Shown here in pieces: positions 40,501 through 46,182 of a stretch of DNA of 64,000 nt. Numbering within the stretch: position 1 is the stretch's first letter; each line of letters begins with the position of its first letter. The notes beneath the pieces are model-generated. The model made no database searches, was not told where the DNA came from, and saw only the letters and a list, made by a program, of their open reading frames with translations. Origin of the DNA: Fimbriimonadaceae bacterium (lineage in GTDB: Bacteria; Armatimonadota; Fimbriimonadia; Fimbriimonadales; Fimbriimonadaceae); contig JAHBTE010000001.1 of the NCBI GenBank assembly GCA_019638675.1, forward strand, positions 1,086,605-1,150,604. The letters are read 5' to 3'. The position numbers and the translations under genes are program-made.

Positions 40501-41653
40501 AAATGCGGCTTGGCGAATCTTTGAAGATCGACTTGATCGCCTTGAATATGATTCGACAACTGGCGTTTACTGGACTCCAGGCGTCCATTGGGCAATGGGG
40601 CCAGATGATGTTGATCAACTTGAACTCACCGTGCTGAACCCATCAACAGGCCAACTTGAATCTCTTATTCGAAACACCACCGTAGCAGATCGACGAACTC
40701 GAGTTGTTGATCGAACCACGCGCGAAATGGTCTTCGAAGGAACTCGAGGCGGCAAGATATACATCGATGCACTCCGTGGTTCGGTTCGCTTAAGCGGAAC
40801 AATTCTTGGTCGAGGCGCGCAAATCTTTGCAACTTACTCACCACGATTTGTCCGAGTCAGCGGTGCGCAAGGTGCCTTCAACGTAGGTAATGCACTTTCG
40901 CCAGGTGGTGAACGAATCGCTCGTAGCAACACCAGCACGGGAGCAAACTACCGCGGTGCTTCGGCTGTCTATGATGACCGACTGCTTGGTACTTACTTGC
41001 ATCCAACGCTTGGTGAAAGAGCGCTCACTGAAGATGCTAACTTCTGGTACGACGGAAACGGAGCCGCCCTTGGCTCACCGTTCCCAGTTCGACAGGATCG
41101 GTTCTATCTTGCATTCAACCGAACATCTGGTGATGGTTCTGCAGCTGCGCGACCAGTTATGAGCTCAATGCGCTTTGGTGTGCATCTGCCAACTCCGGTT
41201 GCAATCGCTCCGAACGGAACTCCCCAAAGTCTGACAGTGACGGTTCAACCACCATTGCCTGGTGATCCGCCAAATCCGGCACTTCCGAACGTATTTGTTC
41301 AGGTCGATCCGGCATCTGGCAAGCTGTTTATTCCGGCAGAGTTTGAAGGAGTTCGAATCCAAGTCCGCTACAATGGTGTGGATGTCAACGGCAACGCTCT
41401 GAACAACATTGTCCGAACGGAACGAGTTGGACTCATTCATGAAACGGGTGAGCAGGTGGTTCCAATTGAACAGGTTGGTCGAGAAGGAGACTTCTTCATG
41501 AGCCTTGACCGTGTCAATCCAAATGATCCGTTTACAAGCAATCGGCGACCACCACTGCTTTGGATGATTTGGAGTAGTTCTCGAACGGGTGCACCAGACG
41601 TTTACTTCCAAACCCTAGCACCAAAAACCACGGCAAGTTTGCGGCGACCGTAA
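34589..41653 (+). CDS. Giant secreted protein 2: golvesin-like and PQQ beta-propeller domains
   Basis: A 2354-residue secreted protein. The signal peptide is RLGLGLLMVVAAILAVPAFAQ; the start may be the ATG at 34589 or 34619. Two sandwich domains resembling the golvesin C-terminal/carbohydrate-binding type lie at about 95-270 and 380-530, each ending in YADAV plus a short strand. They are followed at about 535-930 by BamB-like PQQ propeller blades (DLLYIGSDNGKVYCLEM, HIIVPDSNGKVYALDAAGN, NSLYFVDNGGYVTSINAATG). The C-terminal part has sialidase-type Asp-box-like strands (RQPSISRDAQGNLFTAWSSN) and ends PDVYFQTLAPKTTASLRRP. It starts 3 bases after giant protein 1. A 15-bp terminator follows. Likely a surface or pilus-tip binding protein; function not established. 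Confidence 0.6.
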   Translation: MKESGVEKTRMNRDRLGLGLLMVVAAILAVPAFAQDFRSFHGTSERTGRASIQPSTAVAENVWNNGGRGFLRWWDPIFEAGTEVDNPSINANILTGTWDNPFPFGAGVNPVLALGYQVSSPTEEPYLYAVTTTAGGISDPDPSAGATASFTWNMNGLIPGSEYSIEVNVPVGPTNVNPLGATDLRFTPHYQLYSVQSNTGTDFFWLDLFESAGGYGELAEGQAFEAMAGGNIRVTLYNVVRRNDFGTQIDPLDTPGTDIVYADAVKAVSRSPRGVANAVATPVVGQLTQAPLDAPTFGVLSDQRVFSSRNEDAFFGAINKEIRFGTVTSFTHNGELVDAFSPLRRNMMWSWPATRPLDLSQAESDRYAVDRQNWVLGAPNPNYPRYQVFRQADNLSAATTIGAGFVDDNTFNSRGPNYTITPAVVTANSFVHWNPVASEGNYSIQVHFPNNDTAADLATNVTYEILQGATVVAIRTVNQSTLNGWVNIPNQPEDGFAHTALNPLSIRVLNSGSAQDVLDGRDVYADAVRFVGDADLGITSTPVLTVANVNPGTGTTTRDVLVVARENGSITAMEAHGNDATASQQHVLWTYPSEDVATDPNDDPTEDYGITENPTKFNLSSALVTNIAGQDLLYIGSDNGKVYCLEMEGRGDGTTRRRWTWPDDFNPTNPLVPMQAGVGPIKGSIALANFGGVPHIIVPDSNGKVYALDAAGNPASKTTNMTWEYPAFGNNLGALEMTPVVAFGQITFAAANLAAPTEGVIHSLVEDAGTAGVANVAWTRDTRLDGVTPFGLFGSSAPVAVNAPIVANNSLYFVDNGGYVTSINAATGNVQWQELSVASGSTANLSFAYMRTYDGTGSFIVDDVPTVLVATTGGSLLGFYADGTVNINGNRINWGYYVESNGDQMSGIAVGGWPNAAGLLANRTHLYTTDADGLLYAFSSEDDTNSVPPITPGVPPGRRTATPNDPNQGLLNGLIQQDDVLVLSVDQFRTLTNAYQAGTLTYAMLDNIKSSAPMNRRHYEYGEAVYIAVMNIPDTTVASTNGYVVAGILAGNQSRGVPVSPIRNVSGAPTPEQGGVALLALSLTPTGSNAVTPGQVSVQVSARQANVNGAPVRVRSSASQPAIDIFVANPFGLTFTNPGGGTNSAGVTTDPMNPLVMGTMPLGKTTAVATPYNKWTSTGFLAPNALTEAVPGAWLSTTNGGVDPVAHGSVGRADMQVYDRTAMVLLSNRGLQSVNVRNTDLSWQPNSNFAPTTAAEAGIYNPIPYNGFEDLPNQYPNVSLDYPDLNRSGMQITKSLRGDSQNALFGTGVSLNPPANVDRATYEGSVAGYEAGLPRSLVNTPFSISLNIPRYQPASTANGSRTSGYASDNIIYVDRGRSGYDQADAARGFTLGSNVAVDVRLNTETKTVDLGSTPAGGGMYDPGTGAPNNPWANNVFGPFNAAFMGANPQFQQFTVLNEGNVNLLNVRLSKRFGVISGGTQVERPLELYAGADHELGWLDGAVTMFSDLDPQLSPTFRSGLDAAGRVFLQKPRPGDPAPSRLKTNPRRRQNSNLNVNSGTLIADVANFPDADPYVGIAAPIGAPVGSYSRPIFPFEDIPGTNLDPNVPTLGYYSTGLAFNPESFADPGFTLKFNVRETRLTNRSTTKSSNLLENITPVDPGMEWSNRQPSISRDAQGNLFTAWSSNRLDAGNNPAFSARGRNQLDAANQDVWRIYFANMSSTGLAGAVGDNPLRDLTTWSSAAAGDPTWLHTAGTLPVGNEWNNWFALQPGEALQAPGDPSSAKFFYPTFAAQGFINPLAPASPSRPTFADRYMAFVGETTKLDRSGKPLTLSQVMIANLNFGVTTTRNNTGALNGIFPITDDPTSKKGRPSLVQNGTGASVFYTAQSAGRAELYGASFNGATWSQAQSLGLAANFEEVGAPTVLLRTQSTAVAGSTGSAITVFFTGQVRGRTNAEGFMGELSANRGGQLVPNAAWRIFEDRLDRLEYDSTTGVYWTPGVHWAMGPDDVDQLELTVLNPSTGQLESLIRNTTVADRRTRVVDRTTREMVFEGTRGGKIYIDALRGSVRLSGTILGRGAQIFATYSPRFVRVSGAQGAFNVGNALSPGGERIARSNTSTGANYRGASAVYDDRLLGTYLHPTLGERALTEDANFWYDGNGAALGSPFPVRQDRFYLAFNRTSGDGSAAARPVMSSMRFGVHLPTPVAIAPNGTPQSLTVTVQPPLPGDPPNPALPNVFVQVDPASGKLFIPAEFEGVRIQVRYNGVDVNGNALNNIVRTERVGLIHETGEQVVPIEQVGREGDFFMSLDRVNPNDPFTSNRRPPLLWMIWSSSRTGAPDVYFQTLAPKTTASLRRP

Positions 41654-41678
41654 GGTTCACGTCTAACTTGTGGATAAC

Positions 41679-41719
41679 AAGTCGCTGCCAGTTGAAGAAC
41701 TGGCAGCGACTTTGCTTTT
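41679..41719 (+). terminator. Strong rho-independent terminator between giant protein 2 and pilM
   Basis: A perfect 15-bp stem, AAGTCGCTGCCAGTT / AACTGGCAGCGACTT, with a GAAG tetraloop is followed by TGCTTTTG. It ends the pilin and giant-protein operon and separates it from the pilM-pilQ operon. Confidence 0.9.
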
Positions 41720-41779
41720 GAATGTAACCATCGGAGTAGTAAATTGCGTCAGTTTTATCGTTAACACTGGGCTTATGTG

Positions 41780-41809
41780 TTGACTCTGGTGAGTGTGTGA
41801 TGCTAACAT
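41780..41809 (+). promoter_or_regulatory. Sigma-70-type promoter for pilM
   Basis: A -35 TTGACT (41780-41785), an 18-base spacer and a -10 TAACAT (41804-41809) lie just past the terminator. Transcription would begin near 41816. This rules out the GTG at 41797 as the pilM start, because it lies between the promoter elements, and supports the ATG at 41842. Confidence 0.65.
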
Positions 41810-41841
41810 TTACACGCTTACTGGGAATACGGGTTATCCGC

Positions 41842-43029
41842 ATGGCGAAAAGGTTAAACAGCGTTTTGGGAGTTGATGTCGGGAGTCAATCGGTTAAGGT
41901 TGCAGAAATTCGACTTCAGGGCAATCAGCCCGTTATCACAGCATTGGGGATTGCTCCGACTCCAGAAGGAGCGGTAGATCATGTTGGAATCAATGATCCT
42001 GAAGCCGTGGCAGTAGCGGTAAAGCAAGCAATTATGGATTCCGGAGCTTCTGCGCCAGATGCAGTAAGTTCACTTTCTGGTCAAGGCTCTGTACTTGTTC
42101 GCCAGTTGGAAGTTCCCAACATGAGTGAATCTGAACTGAAAGATCACATGGCATGGGAGTTCACACGAAACATTCCGTTTGCTGAAAGCACCGTTGAAAC
42201 AGATTTCAAAGCTTATCCTCTCATTGACCCAGCCGCGCAAAACGTGGATGTGGTCATGGCAATGGCGACACATTCTAGTGTGGAAACCCACGTGCAGATT
42301 TTGAAACGAGCTGGTCGAAAACCAGCGGCGCTAGACGTGGAACCACTTGGTTTATTGCGTTCTGTAGCTATGAGCTACGGCAGTGAACTCGCTGGCAAAA
42401 CCATCTGCATTGCAGAAATGGGCCACAAAACGACTTCAATCAATATCTATAAGGATGAGCGGTTACTGATGGCCCGGCAAGTGCCAGTCGGCGGGCAAAT
42501 GTTTACTCAAGCCATTGCTGATGCTCAAGGCGTATCAATGACTGATGCTGAGCAGATGAAGAAGGATCAGTTGAGCCTTCCAGATAACGCAGTGGCCGCA
42601 ACGGGAGCATTTAACCCATTTGGCTCGGCGGCACCGGTTCAATCCTATAATCCATTTGCTGATCCAGGTGAAGTTACTCAGGGTATGCCAGAACAGCCTG
42701 CCGAAACAACCCCGGTCGCGAGTTCGGGTAGCCCGCTTTACTCAGCAGTTGCTGCGGCTCTGGATGAATTGGTTTCAGAAATTCGCCGCTCGGTCGATTA
42801 CTTTAAAAATAAAGGTGGCGACGTCGATGTGATCTACCTAACGGGTGGTTCATCTCAAATTGGCAATCTCGCAAACTTCCTCAAGTCGGCACTTGGGACA
42901 GATGTTCAAATGTTCGACCCGATGAAGAATGTTTCAATGAGTTTGAAGAAAGGTGATCCTGCTATGGTTGAAAATGACCGTCAGGAATTCGCCGTGGCAA
43001 TTGGTAATGGGATGCATATTTGCTTCTAA
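41842..43029 (+). CDS. pilM: Type IV pilus alignment protein PilM, with an NPF-containing insert
   Basis: Actin-like (FtsA-fold) cytoplasmic protein that binds the N-terminus of PilN and links the ATPase platform to the secretin. From the ATG at 41842 it has 395 residues: VLGVDVGSQSVKVAEI is the phosphate-1 strand, MSESELKDHMAWEFTRNIPF is PilM-specific, DVEPLGLLRSVAM and MGHKTTSINIYKDERLLMARQVPVGG follow, and VDVIYLTGGSSQIGNLANFL is the phosphate-2/adenosine region. Between 'TDAEQMKK' and 'SAVAAALDELV' is an insert of about 55 Pro/Ala-rich residues with two NPF motifs (AFNPFGSAAP, YNPFADPGE) not found in typical PilM. First gene of the pilM-N-O-P-STN-pilQ operon, with its own promoter. Confidence 0.93.
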   Translation: MAKRLNSVLGVDVGSQSVKVAEIRLQGNQPVITALGIAPTPEGAVDHVGINDPEAVAVAVKQAIMDSGASAPDAVSSLSGQGSVLVRQLEVPNMSESELKDHMAWEFTRNIPFAESTVETDFKAYPLIDPAAQNVDVVMAMATHSSVETHVQILKRAGRKPAALDVEPLGLLRSVAMSYGSELAGKTICIAEMGHKTTSINIYKDERLLMARQVPVGGQMFTQAIADAQGVSMTDAEQMKKDQLSLPDNAVAATGAFNPFGSAAPVQSYNPFADPGEVTQGMPEQPAETTPVASSGSPLYSAVAAALDELVSEIRRSVDYFKNKGGDVDVIYLTGGSSQIGNLANFLKSALGTDVQMFDPMKNVSMSLKKGDPAMVENDRQEFAVAIGNGMHICF

Positions 43030-43044
43030 GGGCCTAAAGAGAAG

Positions 43045-43881
43045 ATGAAATTAAACTTACTTCCACAAAGCGTTTCAAAAGCTGGTGCGGCGAGAGGAAT
43101 GATCGTAGTGGCTGCGGCAATGGCGATTCTGGGAATCCTGGCTGCTGTATTCATGACGGTCACTTCGGAAAAGATGTTGGCCGATGCTAAAGAAAACGCT
43201 ATTGCAAAGCAAAAACTGGCAGCGGATGCAAAGGCAACTTCTGATCAGGCAGATGCGCAAATCGCGGCAGCAACAATCATCACCAAGAATCAAAAGCTCG
43301 CCGAGGCGATGAATGCCCATAATCGCAAATATGTCGATCTCTATCGAGATGTATTGCGTTATGTTCCTGCTTACTACCGCCTAGAAAGCATCCGTGCAAC
43401 CCCAACTGGCCCGGGAACATCCAGCGTTACCTTAGTTGGGTATATCGACACATTCCATCAATACGCCGATCTTGCTATTGCACTTTGGAAAATTCCAGAA
43501 GCAATGACAGTTACTCGCGCTGGTTATCAAATTGACGATGCGAGTGTTCAGCCGTTAACGGAAACAGATCAAGTTGGTACAGCAATCAAGCCAGATGAGA
43601 CTCCATTGCCGTCTGATCCACTAGCGCGAATGGATGCTTTGATTGCACGAGCAGCTAGCGAACCAAGAGGTTTCTTGAATCAAGGTGGCTTCGGTACTAC
43701 TGATACCAATAGCCCACGCGGCGCAATGCCTGGTCGTAGCCAGGTGACGATGACAGTAACAATGAATCGAGACATTCAAACACCTGATCCGCGAGCAACA
43801 ATTGCTACGGGTGGCGGTGCTCCGGCACCTGGTGGAGTGGCTCCAGGATTTGGCGGTGTGCCAGGAGGCGGTCGCCGATAA
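43045..43881 (+). CDS. pilN: Type IV pilus alignment protein PilN
   Basis: A 278-residue bitopic inner-membrane protein. The conserved start MKLNLLPQSV is the PilM-binding motif of PilN (consensus INLLPxR). One membrane helix (about 20-42) precedes a coiled-coil region (ADAKENAIAKQKLAADAKAT) and a ferredoxin-like periplasmic domain (LESIRATPTGPGTSSVTLVGYIDTFHQYADLAIAL). The last 60 residues are an added low-complexity tail rich in Gly, Pro and Ala (APAPGGVAPGFGGVPGGGRR). PilN normally pairs with PilO in a heterodimer. The gene lies 15 bases after pilM and 27 before pilO. Confidence 0.88.
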   Translation: MKLNLLPQSVSKAGAARGMIVVAAAMAILGILAAVFMTVTSEKMLADAKENAIAKQKLAADAKATSDQADAQIAAATIITKNQKLAEAMNAHNRKYVDLYRDVLRYVPAYYRLESIRATPTGPGTSSVTLVGYIDTFHQYADLAIALWKIPEAMTVTRAGYQIDDASVQPLTETDQVGTAIKPDETPLPSDPLARMDALIARAASEPRGFLNQGGFGTTDTNSPRGAMPGRSQVTMTVTMNRDIQTPDPRATIATGGGAPAPGGVAPGFGGVPGGGRR

Positions 43882-43908
43882 GAGTGGCCTGAAAAGGAGA
43901 AGAGAACG

Positions 43909-44688
43909 ATGAAACTTTCACCACTTGCAATTTTCATGATCGGCCTAATGTTCTTGGTAATCGGCGTATCCTACGGCCTGTTCCAAGAATGGATTCCGAA
44001 TACTAACGATAAGGCTGCCTACGATGAATGGGGTCAAAAGCTTGATGCGGAAGGGGCAAAAATGCCAGCTGCGGTTAAGCGAGTAGAGAACGCCCAGGAA
44101 ATGGTTAAAGAAATTTCTGACAACTGGCAGATTACAGTTAATCGACGAACTCCTCCGGCTTCAGTAGCGGCTGGCGGAATTAACATTGCAGTTAACCCAT
44201 ACGATTTGACAGTTGATTCACGAACGTTCAGAAATAATGTTCAACGAGCAGTGAACCGACAATTGAAAGCGGGTGGCGTATTGGTTGTGAGTGGTCCTCA
44301 AATCCCATTCCCGACTGATGATCCCGACACAATCATGTCGAGCTACTACAACTATCCAAACGTTCCTTATCCGGTCGTCATTTTTGACCTGGGTCAGGTT
44401 ACAGTTCGCGGAACTTTCGAGCAAATTAGTCAGAACATCCGAAGCTGGTCGAATATGCCGAACTATCTGGCAGTAGCTGATGGTCTAGCAATTACAGGCA
44501 CTTCGCCGAATATGACAGGTACATACAACTTGTCAGTTGTTGGGTTTGTTCGAGGTAAGAAGATTGCACCATCTATTCAGATGGCGGCCGCAAGTGCGGC
44601 TGGCGCGGCAGCTGGACAACCAGCCGCTGGTGGAGCAGGGCAGCCTCCTGCGGTGCCAGCTGGTCGGGGTGGAGACGAAAGAGACTGA
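43909..44688 (+). CDS. pilO: Type IV pilus alignment protein PilO
   Basis: A 259-residue bitopic protein: one N-terminal membrane helix (AIFMIGLMFLVIGVSYGLF, about 7-25), a coiled-coil stretch (AYDEWGQKLDAEGAKMPAAVKRVENAQ), then a PilO-type ferredoxin-like domain around VIFDLGQVTVRGTFEQISQNIRSW and YNLSVVGFVRGKK. Sequence similarity to proteobacterial PilO is weak; position after pilN and topology carry the call. The C-terminus is an Ala/Gly/Pro tail ending GRGGDERD. The pilP start follows 13 bases after its stop. Confidence 0.8.
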   Translation: MKLSPLAIFMIGLMFLVIGVSYGLFQEWIPNTNDKAAYDEWGQKLDAEGAKMPAAVKRVENAQEMVKEISDNWQITVNRRTPPASVAAGGINIAVNPYDLTVDSRTFRNNVQRAVNRQLKAGGVLVVSGPQIPFPTDDPDTIMSSYYNYPNVPYPVVIFDLGQVTVRGTFEQISQNIRSWSNMPNYLAVADGLAITGTSPNMTGTYNLSVVGFVRGKKIAPSIQMAAASAAGAAAGQPAAGGAGQPPAVPAGRGGDERD

Positions 44689-44701
44689 GGATTTGAGGGC
44701 T

Positions 44702-45400
44702 ATGAACTTGGAATTAATGATGAAAAATGGTCTTTTAATTGCTGCCTTGGTTGCAGTACTTGCCTTGGGTGGTTGTAAGACTGATCCTGAACCAGGGCCA
44801 GCGGCAGTAACTGGCGTTGTCAACAGCAAAGTAAAAGATTTGTATCAGCCAGAAGCTCAAGCTGGTGTCAGCCTGGACTTGGCGGAAGCCAATAAAGATA
44901 TGGATACAGTTCGCCAAATTGCAGAACGCAAAATGTGGAACCGTCGGGCCGATGCATTCTCTCTTCTCGCCGCTGAACGTACATTTGAGCAGCAACAACA
45001 GCTTGAAAATCTTCTGAGCCAAACGGGTGGGTACATGACGGAGTTCGAAGCTCCCGATCCAAATGCTGTGGAAGCCGCCCCGCAACGGTTCCCAGTTCCT
45101 AACTGGAGGCTAGCTGGGGTTGTTGTTAGTGAAGGTGCGATTATCGCCTTGCTCGATCAGGGCACAAGGGTAGATACGATCGTTCCTGGGCAAATGGTTG
45201 AAGGAACAGAATGGCGCTGTGTCTCAATAGACACGGAGAAGGCTGTATTCCGCCGTGATCCTTCCCGGTTGCCGGATGAAATTACCGTACCACTGCAAGG
45301 ATCAATTCCTGGAGCGGTAGGTGGCGGAAACGCCCCTGCGGGCGGTGGAAACTCAGGTCGGGGTCGAGGCCCTGAAGGTGGCGAGCGAGGCGGCGGTTAG
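44702..45400 (+). CDS. pilP: PilP-like pilus-assembly lipoprotein
   Basis: About 232 residues. The lipoprotein signal MMKNGLLIAALVAVLALGGC has the lipobox ALGGC; starts at 44702, 44717 and 44720 are possible and I keep the first. A Gln/Glu-rich helical middle (ERTFEQQQQLENLL) precedes a small beta domain WRLAGVVVSEGAIIALLDQGTRVDTIVPGQMVEGTEWRCVSI, which fits the PilP HR domain that contacts the secretin. It ends in a Gly-rich tail (GGGNAPAGGGNSGRGRGPEGG). PilP tethers PilNO to PilQ. A longer reading from 44537 overlaps pilO in another frame and is not credible. Confidence 0.8.
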   Translation: MNLELMMKNGLLIAALVAVLALGGCKTDPEPGPAAVTGVVNSKVKDLYQPEAQAGVSLDLAEANKDMDTVRQIAERKMWNRRADAFSLLAAERTFEQQQQLENLLSQTGGYMTEFEAPDPNAVEAAPQRFPVPNWRLAGVVVSEGAIIALLDQGTRVDTIVPGQMVEGTEWRCVSIDTEKAVFRRDPSRLPDEITVPLQGSIPGAVGGGNAPAGGGNSGRGRGPEGGERGGG

Positions 45401-45492
45401 TCTGCCTAAGCTCAAAAACAGTTTGCAATTAGAAATCTAAACAAAGATTAAGCACAAAAGAAAGGAATCAAGGTATCGTTGAGGAACGTAAG

Positions 45493-46152
45493 ATGAAAAA
45501 AACCGCTGGATTAGCATTGACACTCGCCATGGTGATAGGGTTACTGGCAGCGCCAGCCCCGGCAGTGGCACAGCAAGATCCTAACAACATCATTATTGAA
45601 TCGTTGGAACTGGATCAGGCAGATATTCGGGACGCACTCAAGGTGCTATTCCGCTCGACCTCTCTGAACTACACGGTAGCTCCCGATGTACAGGGTGTTG
45701 TAACTGTTTCACTCAAGCAAGTGCCTTTCAAAACAGCGCTTCGTGGACTTTTGCAACAAGTAGATGCAACCTGGCGAGAAGAAGGAAACATTTTTAATGT
45801 TATTCGCAAGCCAGAAGTAACGGCTCCGACCACTACCACACCAGATTTTGGAAATCAAAATTCAGGTAGTGATTTCTTCCCACCAATTCAGTTGTTGGGC
45901 GATCCGCAAACGATTCTGAATATCCTTATGGATCAAGCAGGCGTTGGTGATAATCCTGAAACCTCATCCGGTCTCGGTATCTCTGCTGGAAACGGTGGTC
46001 TAGGTGGCGGCGGTTTCGGTGGCGGTAGCGGCGGCTTCGGTGGCGGCGGCTTTGGTGGCGGCGGCTTCGGCGGCGGCAGTGGCGGCTTCGGCGGCGGCGG
46101 CTTTGGCGGCGGCGGCGGTGGCGGCTTTGGTGGAGCTGGCGGAGGACGCTAA
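45493..46152 (+). CDS. Stand-alone STN-domain protein with Gly-rich tail
   Basis: A 219-residue exported protein with signal peptide MKKTAGLALTLAMVIGLLAAPAPAVA. Residues about 35-110 form an STN/secretin N-terminal domain: LDQADIRDALKVLFRSTSLNYTVAPDVQGVVTVSLKQVPFKTALRGLLQQVDATW. A Thr/Pro linker and about 55 residues of near-pure Gly with Phe and Ser (FGGGSGGFGGGGFGGG) follow. In most PilQ proteins this STN domain is part of the secretin; here it is a separate gene 30 bases upstream of it. It probably docks on the secretin periplasmic ring or on PilP. It is not a frameshift fragment, because each of the two genes has its own signal peptide. Confidence 0.75.
   Translation: MKKTAGLALTLAMVIGLLAAPAPAVAQQDPNNIIIESLELDQADIRDALKVLFRSTSLNYTVAPDVQGVVTVSLKQVPFKTALRGLLQQVDATWREEGNIFNVIRKPEVTAPTTTTPDFGNQNSGSDFFPPIQLLGDPQTILNILMDQAGVGDNPETSSGLGISAGNGGLGGGGFGGGSGGFGGGGFGGGGFGGGSGGFGGGGFGGGGGGGFGGAGGGR
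45994..46149 (+). repeat. GGC/GGT-rich low-complexity repeat encoding Gly-Phe-Gly units
   Basis: The 3' end of the STN-domain gene is a run of imperfect short repeats built from GGCGGC, GGTGGC and GGCTTCGGT, encoding (G)nF(G)n. Copy number may vary between strains by slippage. Confidence 0.8.
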
Positions 46153-46182
46153 GGTCTCACTGGGATTTTTGAGGAGGAATTA

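Noticed and set aside
41669-41677. Perfect DnaA-box-like 9-mer (TGTGGATAA)
   Set aside because: A single copy next to a terminator, with no cluster, no AT-rich unwinding region and no dnaA/dnaN nearby; expected by chance in 64 kb.
44537-44701. Longer pilP reading overlapping pilO
   Set aside because: The extra residues lie in another frame over the pilO coding end, and the lipoprotein signal begins only at 44702 or after.
45988-46149. CRISPR or tandem satellite array
   Set aside because: The repeats are short, imperfect and in frame within a Gly-rich protein tail, with no spacer structure.
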